From NCBI RefSeq assembly GCF_014836905.1, contig NZ_JACSPZ010000007.1:62001-126000 (forward strand): 64,000 bases of DNA, in the 5' to 3' direction. Positions within the stretch are counted from its first letter, which is position 1, and the number at the start of each line of letters is the position of its first letter. The notes beneath the pieces are model-generated. The model had not been told where the DNA came from, made no database searches, and worked only from the letters and a program-made list of their open reading frames with translations. This DNA is from Solibacillus faecavium (GTDB lineage: Bacteria > Bacillota > Bacilli > Bacillales_A > Planococcaceae). A program made the position numbers and the translations under genes. Below are positions 52,282 to 61,720 of this stretch, in pieces.

Positions 52282-53266
52282 AGTTTATATTCAAGAAGTC
52301 ACTAGAAGGCTACCTGAAAAAATGCGTTCAGATATTGCGCTTGAATTACGTTCAACGATTGAGGATATGCTGCCTAACCATCATAACGAGGAGGATGTTA
52401 AAGATGTGATTAATCAGCTAGGTAATCCAGCGGTATTGGCAAACGGATATAAGGACCAGCCGATGCATTTAATAGGCCCACGCTATTTTGATGTGTATTT
52501 GTCATTATTAAAAATGATTGTACCAATAGCAGCTGTCGTTTCATTAATAACAATTATCACAAAATATTTCATTGGTTTCAGTGGTGAAGAGGCGTTATTA
52601 AATAGCATTTTATCCCTTATCGGAGAAGGAATTGGGACAATGATTGAAGTAGGAATCCAAGTCTTTTTCTGGGTAACAGTCACTTTTGCTTTATTAGAAA
52701 GATTTGATAAAGATAAGGAACAACTTCCATTAACTTCAGGGCTGCAAAAATGGACCGCAGAGGATCTGAAAAATGTTGCATATATTTCTAAGAAAAAATC
52801 TATTTCTAAGTTAGAGGTTTTCGGAAGTTTAATGTGGACGGCTATTTGGGTGACCCTTTACTTTTACGCTAACCAGATTATCGGCGTATATGAAGGGGGA
52901 GGCGATCGATTAGAATTTATAATGCCCGCATTAAATCAGGATGTTTTACAACAATATGGATTAGTCGTTCTTATTATTGCTGGTTTGGAAGTTGCATTTG
53001 CTCTTTATAAGTTATTGAAGGAACAATGGACAAAAAGAATGGCTATTGGAAATACAGTACTTGAAGTAATTTCAACGATTGTTTTCATTAATATTTTAAT
53101 AAAGCCTAATTTTTTGAGCGAAGAATTCGTTGTTTATATAACTAATCTGTTTACGATTACGAAAGAGCAATTCAATATGTGGCTAATAGGGGGTGCAATT
53201 ATTATTTTAATAATTACTGCCGCTATTAATATTTATGATGGTTTCAAAAAAGCAAAAGTACAATAA
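52262..53266 (+). CDS. HAAS-domain membrane protein, PadR partner
   Basis: 334 residues. The N-terminal 70 residues are the helical HAAS-type domain (IEVYIQEVTRRLPEKMRSDI ... LGNPAVLANGY). Six membrane segments follow, at about 82-102, 118-145, 185-205, 230-250, 265-285 and 305-325. ATG at 52262 is 6 bases after GGGAG; ATG at 52256 is an alternative. It overlaps padR by 20 bases. Such pairs occur widely in Firmicutes near transporters or envelope-stress genes; the role of the protein is unknown. Confidence 0.85.
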   Translation: MKTNLIEVYIQEVTRRLPEKMRSDIALELRSTIEDMLPNHHNEEDVKDVINQLGNPAVLANGYKDQPMHLIGPRYFDVYLSLLKMIVPIAAVVSLITIITKYFIGFSGEEALLNSILSLIGEGIGTMIEVGIQVFFWVTVTFALLERFDKDKEQLPLTSGLQKWTAEDLKNVAYISKKKSISKLEVFGSLMWTAIWVTLYFYANQIIGVYEGGGDRLEFIMPALNQDVLQQYGLVVLIIAGLEVAFALYKLLKEQWTKRMAIGNTVLEVISTIVFINILIKPNFLSEEFVVYITNLFTITKEQFNMWLIGGAIIILIITAAINIYDGFKKAKVQ

Positions 53267-53287
53267 ATATTTTCAAATAGTATATTT

Positions 53288-53327
53288 AAAAAAGAACGAA
53301 TTTCCTTTTCAGGACTCGTTCTTTTTT
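53288..53327 (+). terminator. Terminator after the HAAS gene
   Basis: A 12-bp perfect stem (AAAAAAGAACGA with TCGTTCTTTTTT) ends in the T run. Confidence 0.85.
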
Positions 53328-53361
53328 GTTTATAAGTGCATTGCTAGAAATGTAATATCAA

Positions 53362-53423
53362 TGTTATATAACAATGTACTATATTGAAAATATTATTTAA
53401 AATGTAAAAATTTATATTTTACA
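53362..53423. promoter_or_regulatory. Two inverted repeats upstream of the DASS transporter
   Basis: TGTTATATAACA (53362-53373) is a perfect 12-base palindrome. TGTAAAA-N7-TTTTACA (53403-53423) is a perfect 7-bp dyad. Both lie in the very AT-rich 308-base gap before the transporter gene and could be operators; in such AT-rich sequence chance occurrence is also possible. Confidence 0.4.
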
Positions 53424-53574
53424 AGGTATTTTCTATAAACTTTATTATTTTTTATTTTCACATTATTTTAAATACTATTGCTTTTTTTATTTATCTAAGT
53501 AAAAATGATAAAAGGAATAGTAATATTTAAAATCAAATAATGCTATTTTAAAACAAAATTTAGGAGGAAATGCA

Positions 53575-55242
53575 ATGTTTTCAACTACGTGGAATCGGTT
53601 ATGGGAAATGCATGACCAAGTAAAAGATATGTTTACTTTTTTCATAAAACCAAATTCTTCTAAAATTGCTTCGGACGGAAATCACAAAAAAACAGGTAAT
53701 GCAGGTTCGGGTAATGGAGGTGGAGGAGGTTATACTCGCCGCAGTTATACAACAGCACAAATAGTAGGTCTTATATTAGGACCGTTATTGTTTATTTTAA
53801 CATTGCTGTTTTTTAATCCTGAGGGTCTTACACCAGAAGCTAAAGGAGTCTTGGCAAGTACCATTTGGATTGCAACTTGGTGGATTACTGAAGCAATCCC
53901 AATCCCCGCTACAGCATTATTACCTCTTGTATTGTTTCCTTTAACAAATAGTTTAGACATAAAGGTAACTTCATCTTCTTATGGAGATGAAACAATTTTC
54001 CTGTTTATGGGTGGATTTATGATTGCGCTTGCAATGGAAAAGTGGAACTTACATAAACGTATTGCCATCTCAATAATTTCAATGGTCGGTACAAATATGG
54101 ACCGAATTGTACTTGGGTTTATGATTGCAACAGGATTTTTATCAATGTGGATTTCAAATTCTGCGACTGCAATGATGATGATTCCAATTGGACTAGCGAT
54201 CATTAATCAAGTAGCAGACGGCTTAAAGAATGACAATCCGAGTATAGATACTTCGCCTCAACGTTTTGCATTTGGTAAAGCATTGATGCTCGGGATTGCC
54301 TATTCAGCATCCCTTGGTGGAATTGCAACTTTAATAGGAACGCCACCTAATACATTGCTAGCAGGTGCAATCAATAAAATGTATGGTATTGAACTATCTT
54401 TTGCTGGATGGATGCTTTTTGGGGTGCCATTTGCCTGGATTTTCATTATTCTCACGTGGATATACCTTGTAAAAATTGCATTCCCGTCTAAAATAAAAAC
54501 TTTACCTGGCGGAAGTGCTGTAATCGATAAAGAAAAAAGAGATTTAGGTAAAGCATCTTTTGAAGAAAAGGCTGTCTTTGTAGTCTTTATATTGGCTGCA
54601 TTTTCTTGGATTACTCGATCATTCTTCCTAAGTGATTTTATTCCCGGTCTATCTGATGGAATCATCGCAATATTTTTCGCTATCGTTTTATTCGCGATCC
54701 CTTCTGTGAATCGTAAAGGTGATCGTATAATGGATTGGCAAACAGCTGTAAAATTACCATGGGGTATTTTACTGTTATTTGGAGGCGGTCTTGCCATTGC
54801 TTCCGGGTTTGTAGGTACGGGTTTATCGGAATGGATCGGGTCACAGCTTATGGGACTTGAAGGTGTAAGTGTTATCGTGTTAATCTTCCTGGTTGCAGCA
54901 CTTGTTCTTGCTTTAACTGAGATTACTTCGAATACTGCGACTGCATCTATGATGTATCCAATTATGGCATCACTTGCTGTTGCTTTAGGTATCCACCCTT
55001 ATGCATTAATGATTGCGGCAGGTGTTGCGGCATCATGTGCATTCATGCTTCCGGTTGCGACACCACCAAATGCGGCAGTGTTCGGTTCAGGATATATTAA
55101 AATTACAGATATGATGAAGGCTGGTTTTGCACTGAATGTCTTCGGTGTCATATTCATTACACTGTCTATTTATTTCTTACTCCCTGTTTTGTGGGGGATC
55201 GATTTAAATACAGTACCAGAAGTGTTCAAAGTAATAAAATAA
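53575..55242 (+). CDS. DASS family sodium/dicarboxylate (SLC13-type) transporter
   Basis: 555 residues, about 11-12 membrane helices. Family signatures: TEAIPIPATALLPLVLFPLT, the SNT motif in MWISNSATAMMMIPIGLAII and TEITSNTATASMMYPIMASL, and IGTPPNTLLAGAIN. This fits SdcS-like carriers for succinate, fumarate and malate with sodium. The first 60 residues are an unusual hydrophilic extension with GSGNGGGGGYTRRSY, absent from typical SdcS. AGGAGG lies 6 bases before the ATG. A regulatory gene is not adjacent. Confidence 0.88.
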   Translation: MFSTTWNRLWEMHDQVKDMFTFFIKPNSSKIASDGNHKKTGNAGSGNGGGGGYTRRSYTTAQIVGLILGPLLFILTLLFFNPEGLTPEAKGVLASTIWIATWWITEAIPIPATALLPLVLFPLTNSLDIKVTSSSYGDETIFLFMGGFMIALAMEKWNLHKRIAISIISMVGTNMDRIVLGFMIATGFLSMWISNSATAMMMIPIGLAIINQVADGLKNDNPSIDTSPQRFAFGKALMLGIAYSASLGGIATLIGTPPNTLLAGAINKMYGIELSFAGWMLFGVPFAWIFIILTWIYLVKIAFPSKIKTLPGGSAVIDKEKRDLGKASFEEKAVFVVFILAAFSWITRSFFLSDFIPGLSDGIIAIFFAIVLFAIPSVNRKGDRIMDWQTAVKLPWGILLLFGGGLAIASGFVGTGLSEWIGSQLMGLEGVSVIVLIFLVAALVLALTEITSNTATASMMYPIMASLAVALGIHPYALMIAAGVAASCAFMLPVATPPNAAVFGSGYIKITDMMKAGFALNVFGVIFITLSIYFLLPVLWGIDLNTVPEVFKVIK

Positions 55243-55246
55243 ATAT

Positions 55247-55284
55247 AAAAAGGTGAAATCGCATCATTGGATTTCACCTTTTTT
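55247..55284. terminator. Bidirectional terminator
   Basis: A 14-bp perfect stem (AAAAAGGTGAAATC with GATTTCACCTTTTT) lies between the convergent carrier and patatin genes. Confidence 0.88.
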
Positions 55285-55299
55285 ACATTGAAAATATAT

Positions 55300-56184
55300 T
55301 TACCAAACTGGAGACCATGATTTTAAAAACTGAATAGTCCTTTCTTTTCCGATGCTAATTAATTTATTTTTTGTTTTTTCATCTAAATCAAATTGAGTCG
55401 TACTATAGTCTTCAACCGGAATAAAGATGATATTTTTCTCATGTCTGCGGGCGATATAACGGTTATCATGGGCATTTTGCATTGTAGTAAATAGCGCTTC
55501 AAATAATTGAATTGCATTATTAATTTCATGGGGTGCTCTATCCTCGCTAGCACTGCTTAGCTTCATCCCGAGAACCGGCCGCTTTTTGTGACCATTATCA
55601 TAAATCCATAGCGGGAAATTACTCAAAACTCCTCCATCGACAATAACAGATTCTGTACTCTCATGTTTTAAATAAACCGGTTCAAAGAAAAAAGGAAGAC
55701 CGCAACTCATCCGTAATGCACGTGAAATGGGAAATGTGCTGCCATCTATGTTGTAGTGGTGCAAATCATCGGGTAACACAATAATTTTCCCGTTAGTTAA
55801 ATCGGAGGCTACGAGCTTTAATGAATCTTTTGGTAAATCACCAAAAGTATAAATCCCTTTTGTCGCTAGTTTTTGAAGAAACCAATTTTCCAAAGCCTTT
55901 CCTTTATACAAGCCGAAACGTCTATATAAATTGAGCCATTTTAAAAATGGAAATTCTCTCGTTAGTTTGGGGGGATCTAGCAATACCTTTAAATTCAGTT
56001 CATCAAAAATTTCTTCAAGTTCTTGTGCATTAAATCCTGCTGCAATAAACGTTGCCAAAATGGCACCCGCACTCGTACCAGCTACACGGTCAAATTTTAT
56101 TCCCTTCTCTTCCAGCGCCTGAATTGCTCCTACATATGCAAACCCTTTAATACCACCACCCGAAAATACCCCGTCAACAATCAT
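55300..56184 (-). CDS. Patatin-like phospholipase
   Basis: 294 residues. Oxyanion motif FSGGGIKGFAYVG near the start, nucleophile motif VAGTSAGAILATFIAAGF (Ser in GTSAG), and the catalytic Asp in SVIVDGGVLSNFPLW. Such cytosolic Ser-Asp lipid acyl hydrolases act on phospholipids or lysophospholipids. RBS AAAGGGAG lies before the ATG. It is monocistronic. Confidence 0.9.
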   Translation of the reverse strand: MIVDGVFSGGGIKGFAYVGAIQALEEKGIKFDRVAGTSAGAILATFIAAGFNAQELEEIFDELNLKVLLDPPKLTREFPFLKWLNLYRRFGLYKGKALENWFLQKLATKGIYTFGDLPKDSLKLVASDLTNGKIIVLPDDLHHYNIDGSTFPISRALRMSCGLPFFFEPVYLKHESTESVIVDGGVLSNFPLWIYDNGHKKRPVLGMKLSSASEDRAPHEINNAIQLFEALFTTMQNAHDNRYIARRHEKNIIFIPVEDYSTTQFDLDEKTKNKLISIGKERTIQFLKSWSPVW

Positions 56185-56373
56185 TTACTCTCCCTTTCTT
56201 ATTTATAATTGTAGTTCGGATATAAAAGTTCATAACAGTATATGATGGGAAAATCAAAAATGGGCTTATTAACTAATAGAAGATTGGGATTGGTTATATC
56301 AAGGTAGCGATATGGCTTGGATTTACAATACAAAAAGGCTGTCCAAAAATTTGAGCAACCTTCTAATAATGAA

Positions 56374-56619
56374 TTAGCGTTGTTGAATAAAAATGACTTG
56401 ATCATAACCGCACTCAGTACAAGTTAATAAGTGTGGACAAATTTCATTTGCTGCTGTATATGGATAGCCATCACCCATTTTAACGGTTTCTTCATCATTG
56501 TAATGTCCGTATGGATCTAAATAATCAGATACCTTTCCTTCATCATTTAATAGAATATGGCATTTTCGACAATATTTCTCCACTTCATGTAAACCATTGC
56601 ATAACGGACAGACTGCCAT
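56374..56619 (-). CDS. Small Cys-rich zinc-ribbon-like protein
   Basis: The product has 81 residues, starting MAVCPLCNGLHEVEKYCRKC; GGAGG lies 6 bases before the ATG. CPLC and CRKC at residues 4-20 form a zinc-ribbon-like knuckle pair, and a second pair is CPHLLTCTEC near residue 65. The middle is Asp/Tyr/Gly-rich (YLDPYGHYNDEE). It lacks any membrane segment. I do not recognise a named family. Confidence 0.7.
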   Translation of the reverse strand: MAVCPLCNGLHEVEKYCRKCHILLNDEGKVSDYLDPYGHYNDEETVKMGDGYPYTAANEICPHLLTCTECGYDQVIFIQQR

Positions 56620-56834
56620 GTGCACCCTCCTTTTTGGATCAACTCTATTTATGTAATATGGCACTTTTTAGTTCAATAATAAACATGTAGCAACTATTTA
56701 TAGTTACTAACTTTTATCCATATGAAAAGAAGCTAGGCGAATGCTCAATTTATTAAAAAATATTATTATAAATAGGCGTTCACCACCTATCTTTTCACTC
56801 CATATGCTATATAAAAAAGGAAAAGAGGATGAGT

Positions 56835-58226
56835 ATGGGAATTGAATTAACAGCTCTCCACTGGATTTATGTAGCATTTATTGTTCTTATTATTATTTTC
56901 ATGGTGAAGCGACTCGATACTTCACTAATTAGTATTGTAGGAATATTCGTTATTGCATTTGTCGCAACAGGAGACTTTATTTCTTCTATTAGTGGGGTTT
57001 TTAACAGCTTTATTTATGCGATTACAGAACTCTTATCTACTATTTTAATTATTTCTATTATCGTGGCGATGAGTCGGGTGCTTACAAAAACGGGTATTAA
57101 TGAAGTAATGATCGCGCCGTTTACAAAAATTATAAAAAATCCGACACTCGGGTTTTGGACAATAGGTATATTAATGATGGTCATTTCATGGTTTTTCTGG
57201 CCTTCGCCTGCTGTTGCCTTACTCGGAGCAGTACTGTTACCGGTAGCAATTCGGGCTGGACTTCCAGCACTTGGAGTGGCAATGGCAATGAACTTATTCG
57301 GGCATGGTATCGCGCTGTCTAGTGATTTCATTATTCAAGGTGCACCGAAATTGACTGCCGATGCTGCAGGGATTCCAGTAGGGGATGTAATTACGGCGAG
57401 TATCCCGCTTGTTATTACAATGGGTGTCGTGACAACTGCAGTGGCGTTCTATCTTTTGAAACGAGATATGAAGCGAGGAACTATTCCATTAGTAGGAACG
57501 TATGATAACAGCACAGAACAGGAAAAACCCGATGATTTATTATCGATGAGACAGAAAAAAATCTTTGCCCTTTTAATTCCAGTTGCTTTTTTACTCGACG
57601 TTGTGGCAATGTCTGTTTTTAATCTACAAGGTGGAGATGCAACTGCTTTAGTAGGAGGGACTTCTGTATTTATATTGCTCCTTCTTTGTGTTGTAGCCTA
57701 TAGAAAGAAAGGGCTCGATCAAACGACGGACTATTTTATTAAAGGTTTTCAATTTGGATTTAAAGTATTTGGTCCAGTAATCCCAATTGCGGCATTTTTC
57801 TATTTAGGGGATGCAGGATTTCTTACCATTATAGGGGAACACTTGCCTGAATCTTCACATGGGATAGTCAATGATTTAGGTATGGGGTTAGCGGCAATTG
57901 TTCCATTAACTACAGAAATAGCTGCTGTTACTCTGACAGGGGTAGGGGCAATTACGGGGCTAGATGGTTCAGGGTTCTCAGGGATTTCTCTAGTAGGGTC
58001 AATCGGAAGTTTATTTGGTACGGCGATTGGTGAAGGAACTGCAACGTTAACGGCACTTGGACAAATTGCGGCTATTTGGGTAGGTGGTGGTACCCTTGTT
58101 CCTTGGGCACTTATTCCTGCAGCTGCAATTTGTAACGTTAGCCCATTTGAGCTTGCTCGCCGAAATCTTGTACCTGTAGTAGTGGGGTTAATCGTTACGA
58201 CAATTGTGGCGATGTTTATCATTTAA
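56835..58226 (+). CDS. Multi-pass carrier of the ion-transporter superfamily (YhfA-like)
   Basis: 463 residues with about 12 membrane helices. Start taken at MGIELTALHWIYVAFIV because AAAGAGG lies 6 bases upstream; an ATG two codons earlier is too close. Features: FWPSPAVALLGAVLLPVAIR, a mid-protein hydrophilic loop near residues 230-250, and two similar halves with GHGIALSSDFIIQGAP and LVGSIGSLFGTAIGEGTATL, as expected for an inverted-repeat carrier. It resembles B. subtilis YhfA in length and style, from memory. Substrate is unknown, perhaps an organic anion. Confidence 0.65.
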   Translation: MGIELTALHWIYVAFIVLIIIFMVKRLDTSLISIVGIFVIAFVATGDFISSISGVFNSFIYAITELLSTILIISIIVAMSRVLTKTGINEVMIAPFTKIIKNPTLGFWTIGILMMVISWFFWPSPAVALLGAVLLPVAIRAGLPALGVAMAMNLFGHGIALSSDFIIQGAPKLTADAAGIPVGDVITASIPLVITMGVVTTAVAFYLLKRDMKRGTIPLVGTYDNSTEQEKPDDLLSMRQKKIFALLIPVAFLLDVVAMSVFNLQGGDATALVGGTSVFILLLLCVVAYRKKGLDQTTDYFIKGFQFGFKVFGPVIPIAAFFYLGDAGFLTIIGEHLPESSHGIVNDLGMGLAAIVPLTTEIAAVTLTGVGAITGLDGSGFSGISLVGSIGSLFGTAIGEGTATLTALGQIAAIWVGGGTLVPWALIPAAAICNVSPFELARRNLVPVVVGLIVTTIVAMFII

Positions 58227-58319
58227 TTTACTTGAAGTTTATGAAAACGCACCTTGGAGTAACGCCTAAATGAAGTAAAGAATAAACTATATGAAATTAG
58301 TAAAGAAGGATGGTATATT

Positions 58320-59939
58320 TTGAATTTTAGTGAGCAGCCTGTTAATCCAGCTGATCCAAATACAATACCTAAATTTATAGATAAATTAGTAAAACCGCCT
58401 ACTGCAAGACCGAGAGCAAATAAAAATTATCCGGTAAATTCCTATTATGAAATACAAATGCTAAAGTCAAAGCACCGATTCCATAAAAATTTTCCTTTTA
58501 CTGAAGTGTGGGGATATGATGGCATTGTTCCGGGGCCGACCATTGAATCGAAAAAAGACTACACGACATATGTGAAATATTTGAATAGACTTCCGGAAAA
58601 ACATTTCTTGCCGATTGACTATAGTTTGCATGGCGTAAACAATTCCGCAGAAGTACGGACCGTAGTTCATTTGCATGGAGCAAATGTTGCTTCTGCAAGT
58701 GACGGTCACCCTGAAGCATGGTATACGAAAAATTACGCTGCTACAGGTCCAACATTTAAACAGGAAGTACATGAATATACAAACCACCAGCCTGGAACGA
58801 CATTGTGGTATCATGACCATGCAATGGGGCTTACTCGATTAAATGTCGTTGCGGGTCTTGCTGGTTTTTATTTACTTCGTGATTCATCGGAAGAACGTTT
58901 ACAACTGCCACAGGGGAATTATGAAATTCCTTTACTCATTCAAGATAAATCATTCAATGAAGATGGTTCTATTTTTTACCCTACAGAACTAGATCCACCA
59001 TTTCCCCTTCCCGTTCCTGACCAACTTCCATTGCCAAACCCGACTGTCACGTTAGGCTATGTCGGTAATACGATACTAGTTAATGGAAAGGTATGGCCAA
59101 TATTAAATGTTGAGCCGAGAAAGTATCGCTTCCGCATATTGAATGGCTCAAACAGGAGAAGCTATAACTTGCGTCTCTCCAATGATGAGAAAATAAGCCA
59201 AATCGGAACAGATGGTGGGTTTTTAGCTGCCACTGTAAATATTGATTCAGTTGAATTAACTCCAGCAGAACGGGTAGATGTCATTATAGATTTTAGTGAT
59301 TTTGCCAATGAAGAGATAATTTTAATGAATGATGACGAGGAATTTGCTGATGAACATACGAACGTTATTATGAAGTTTACTGTAAACTTGCCATTAAAGG
59401 GTGAGGATACAAGTCAAATCCCTACATTATTAGAACCTGCAATGGAATTGCATGAGCATCATGCGCATACGGTCCGGGATCTTCCTTTAACAAGTACGTT
59501 AGACCGTTATGGCAGACTTATGCTGTTATTGGGCGATAAAATGTATCATGATCCCGCTACTGAAAAACCATCTTTAGATAGCATTGAAGTTTGGAATTTG
59601 ATTAATACTACACCAGTCCATCACCCGATTCATGTTCATCTAGTGCAATTTAAAATACTTGAACGTAGACCTTTTAATGTAGATCTTTATGTAGCTGAGG
59701 GGAAATTGCAATTTACAGGCCCTCCGGAAGAACCGCATGATTATGAACGAGGCTGGAAAGATACTGTAAAAGCGGATATAGGAAAAGTAACAAAAATTAT
59801 TATGCACTGGAAGGAACATACGGGGGATTATATATGGCATTGTCATTTTTTAGAGCATGAAGATCATGATATGATGCGCCCGATTCGTGTCATTAAAGAT
59901 GCACATCCCGTAACCCCTCCTCATAGTAACGAACATTAA
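58320..59939 (+). CDS. cotA: CotA-type multicopper oxidase (spore coat laccase)
   Basis: 539 residues, TTG start behind AAGGATGG. Three cupredoxin domains with complete copper sites: HLHGA and WYHDHAMG (domain 1), HPIHVHLVQF and HCHFLEHEDHDMM (domain 3, type 1 Cys and Met). There is no signal peptide, as in B. subtilis CotA, which sits in the outer coat and oxidises phenols or bilirubin with oxygen. Length and motif spacing fit CotA. A cupin gene with a coat-like tail and a 27-residue ORF follow in the opposite orientation. Confidence 0.92.
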   Translation: MNFSEQPVNPADPNTIPKFIDKLVKPPTARPRANKNYPVNSYYEIQMLKSKHRFHKNFPFTEVWGYDGIVPGPTIESKKDYTTYVKYLNRLPEKHFLPIDYSLHGVNNSAEVRTVVHLHGANVASASDGHPEAWYTKNYAATGPTFKQEVHEYTNHQPGTTLWYHDHAMGLTRLNVVAGLAGFYLLRDSSEERLQLPQGNYEIPLLIQDKSFNEDGSIFYPTELDPPFPLPVPDQLPLPNPTVTLGYVGNTILVNGKVWPILNVEPRKYRFRILNGSNRRSYNLRLSNDEKISQIGTDGGFLAATVNIDSVELTPAERVDVIIDFSDFANEEIILMNDDEEFADEHTNVIMKFTVNLPLKGEDTSQIPTLLEPAMELHEHHAHTVRDLPLTSTLDRYGRLMLLLGDKMYHDPATEKPSLDSIEVWNLINTTPVHHPIHVHLVQFKILERRPFNVDLYVAEGKLQFTGPPEEPHDYERGWKDTVKADIGKVTKIIMHWKEHTGDYIWHCHFLEHEDHDMMRPIRVIKDAHPVTPPHSNEH

Positions 59940-59943
59940 AACA

Positions 59944-59974
59944 AAAGGATGGTATGTAGTTCATACCATCCTTT
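59944..59974. terminator. Bidirectional terminator
   Basis: A 13-bp stem (AAAGGATGGTATG with CATACCATCCTTT) lies directly after cotA. On the minus strand it closes the small ORF at 59984. Confidence 0.85.
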
Positions 59975-59983
59975 AAATATTGT

Positions 59984-60067
59984 TTATGATTTTATTAGAG
60001 TACTAACACTTTTTCCGCCGTCATTCTCCCAGCGATTAATATCCAATTGCTCATCAGAACATCTCAT
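59984..60067 (-). CDS. 27-residue ORF downstream of the cupin gene
   Basis: Minus-strand ATG at 60067, behind AAGGATGATG, opens MRCSDEQLDINRWENDGGKS and ends after VSTLIKS at a TAA (59986-59984). It lies 61 bases after the cupin stop and just before the shared terminator, so it could be the last gene of that unit. I do not recognise it. Confidence 0.4.
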   Translation of the reverse strand: MRCSDEQLDINRWENDGGKSVSTLIKS

Positions 60068-60128
60068 GATATACATCATCCTTTTTAAGTATTTTCATTG
60101 TGGGAAGCTTTGTTAAAGAGTGGCGATT

Positions 60129-60770
60129 TCAATAGTGCCAGTTTTGATATGCATAAGGCGTTTGTTGGCTATGGAGCGCACATTGTGAGCAATGGTACTG
60201 GGGATATAAATATTGAGGAGATATTTGTTGCGTCTCTTTGGAGCAATCCGTATAGGGTCCTATAAAGGTATTTGGTTTCACAGGACTGATGGCTTGATTC
60301 CATTCATTTTCATTAATGCAATAAGTTTTAGATAAGATATTGGGTGGAGTTAATTTTAATAAATCAGAACCCAATATTACTTCAGGAGTCGGTGCATTAA
60401 AAATTGCTAAAAGATGTGTGTCATCAACAGTGGCTACTTCATAATGCCACCAACCTTGTGGAACATTCGCCACTTGTCCAGGTGTCAGCGGATAATGGAG
60501 AAGCTGTTTTGTGAAAGGATTTAAGATAGATACGGTAACAGCACCAGAAATACAATAGATAAGCTCTGCTGCATTTTGATGATAATGCGGTTCAATTATA
60601 TTATCGGCACTTAAATATATATCCAGTAAGGACACATTATCCAAGGTATTTAACTGTTTTACCCCTAATACGTTTATAAAATTTCGATGGTCTTTTTTAA
60701 ATAATGTGCTTTTATTTATGTCAAAAGCAAATTGAGTAGATGGAGATGTGTAATCTATAGATGACGCCAT
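60129..60770 (-). CDS. Cupin-domain protein with coat-like C-terminal tail
   Basis: 213 residues. Residues about 50-150 form a cupin barrel: metal motif 1 IIEPHYHQNAAELIYCISG (His, His, Glu) and motif 2 VANVPQGWWHYEVA (His). It resembles one lobe of bicupin oxalate decarboxylases or auxin-binding-like cupins. The last 45 residues are rich in Gln, Tyr, Cys and Pro (QQISPQYLYPQYHCSQCALH) like spore-coat proteins. GAGGTG lies 8 bases before the ATG. A near-ideal sigma-K promoter lies upstream, and cotA is convergent. Role as a coat enzyme is inferred. Confidence 0.75.
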   Translation of the reverse strand: MASSIDYTSPSTQFAFDINKSTLFKKDHRNFINVLGVKQLNTLDNVSLLDIYLSADNIIEPHYHQNAAELIYCISGAVTVSILNPFTKQLLHYPLTPGQVANVPQGWWHYEVATVDDTHLLAIFNAPTPEVILGSDLLKLTPPNILSKTYCINENEWNQAISPVKPNTFIGPYTDCSKETQQISPQYLYPQYHCSQCALHSQQTPYAYQNWHY

Positions 60771-60813
60771 TCTTTCTTCACCTCGTATATAAGTTTAAAA
60801 CTGGCTTTCTAGT

Positions 60814-60841
60814 TATATTATGCTTATTTGCCTCTTTTGGT
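60814..60841 (-). promoter_or_regulatory. Sigma-K-type promoter of the cupin gene
   Basis: On the minus strand AC (60840-60841), 17 bases, CATAATATA (60814-60822). This matches the sigma-K pattern AC-N16/17-CATAnnnTA well and lies 44 bases before the start. Confidence 0.6.
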
Positions 60842-60868
60842 GTACTTAAAAAGGTGCCTAAAAAGCCA

Positions 60869-60897
60869 TATGCCTCTCACTAGAAATGAGAGGCATA
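60869..60897 (-). terminator. Hairpin terminator of the DUF3298 gene
   Basis: An 11-bp perfect stem (TATGCCTCTCA with TGAGAGGCATA) lies 17 bases past the stop; on the minus strand a short T run follows. Confidence 0.7.
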
Positions 60898-60913
60898 CAA
60901 GTTATATTAAATT

Positions 60914-61576
60914 TTAATTATTAACAGCCATCCTACTTAGAGGACTTGATTCATCAATAATATCGGTTAAATCAAAAACAGAAATCGGAAACATAGGCAA
61001 GCCTACGTAATAGGGGGTAATTTCGTATAGCTGGAAATAGATTACTAGTGTTTTATCCGCTATATAAAAATCCTGGTTTGGTTGAATACCGTTAAAATCA
61101 TCCAGAAGGGGAATATCTCGCTCGTGAATTTGAATATTTACAAGACTGGAAATCCGTTTAATATAGTCACTGCCTGGGATGAATAAATCTTCTAACTTAC
61201 AAATCTTCTGTTTTTCTAAATCAAAGTTTAATGATTTGATATAGGTCATTCCGTGAGCAGCCTTTTGATGATACGTATAATTGGAAAGTGATAAGCTTAA
61301 TATTTGTCGTTGATTATTTTTTATTTCATAAAAACCTCGCATTTCTTCCACTGTTGTCGGCATATCACCAACTTGATCAGAAATCAGCTTTTTCACTTGT
61401 TCCTTAATTGCCTCATTCATTTTATTTTCCCAAAAATTATTCTCGGTAAAAAATACATACGGATAATACACTATCTGGTTTTTGCCACAATCCAAACGAA
61501 GCGTACTTATAGGCAAAGGACCTATTTGTAGAATGATTACACTCCCTTTATGTTTGTTTTCAACCTGAAAAAACAC
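60914..61576 (-). CDS. DUF3298-like protein, start uncertain
   Basis: Up to 220 residues. The C-terminal part fits DUF3298/RsiV-type domains: KAAHGMTYIKSLNFDLEKQK, DLFIPGSDYIKRISSLVNIQ, IQPNQDFYIADKTLVIYFQL, then EITPYYVGLPMFPISV. Upstream, KMNEAIKEQVKKLI is the usual DUF4163-type helix. The GTG that opens the frame at 61576 has no ribosome binding site. The only one, AAAGGGAG at 61542-61549, is 7 bases before an ATT codon at 61534-61532, so an ATT start is likely. There is no signal peptide or membrane anchor, unlike RsiV and PdaC. Function unknown. Confidence 0.65.
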   Translation of the reverse strand: MFFQVENKHKGSVIILQIGPLPISTLRLDCGKNQIVYYPYVFFTENNFWENKMNEAIKEQVKKLISDQVGDMPTTVEEMRGFYEIKNNQRQILSLSLSNYTYHQKAAHGMTYIKSLNFDLEKQKICKLEDLFIPGSDYIKRISSLVNIQIHERDIPLLDDFNGIQPNQDFYIADKTLVIYFQLYEITPYYVGLPMFPISVFDLTDIIDESSPLSRMAVNN

Positions 61577-61720
61577 AACCGATATTGTTATTTATATGTA
61601 AAGGTAAATACTTTATGAAAATGTCTGCAACTAAAAAGATATTACATTAAGTACAATCATAAAATGAGTCAAGAAAAGGGTTTTACGCAATTTATTAAAT
61701 AAAACTATTAGGAGTAGAGG

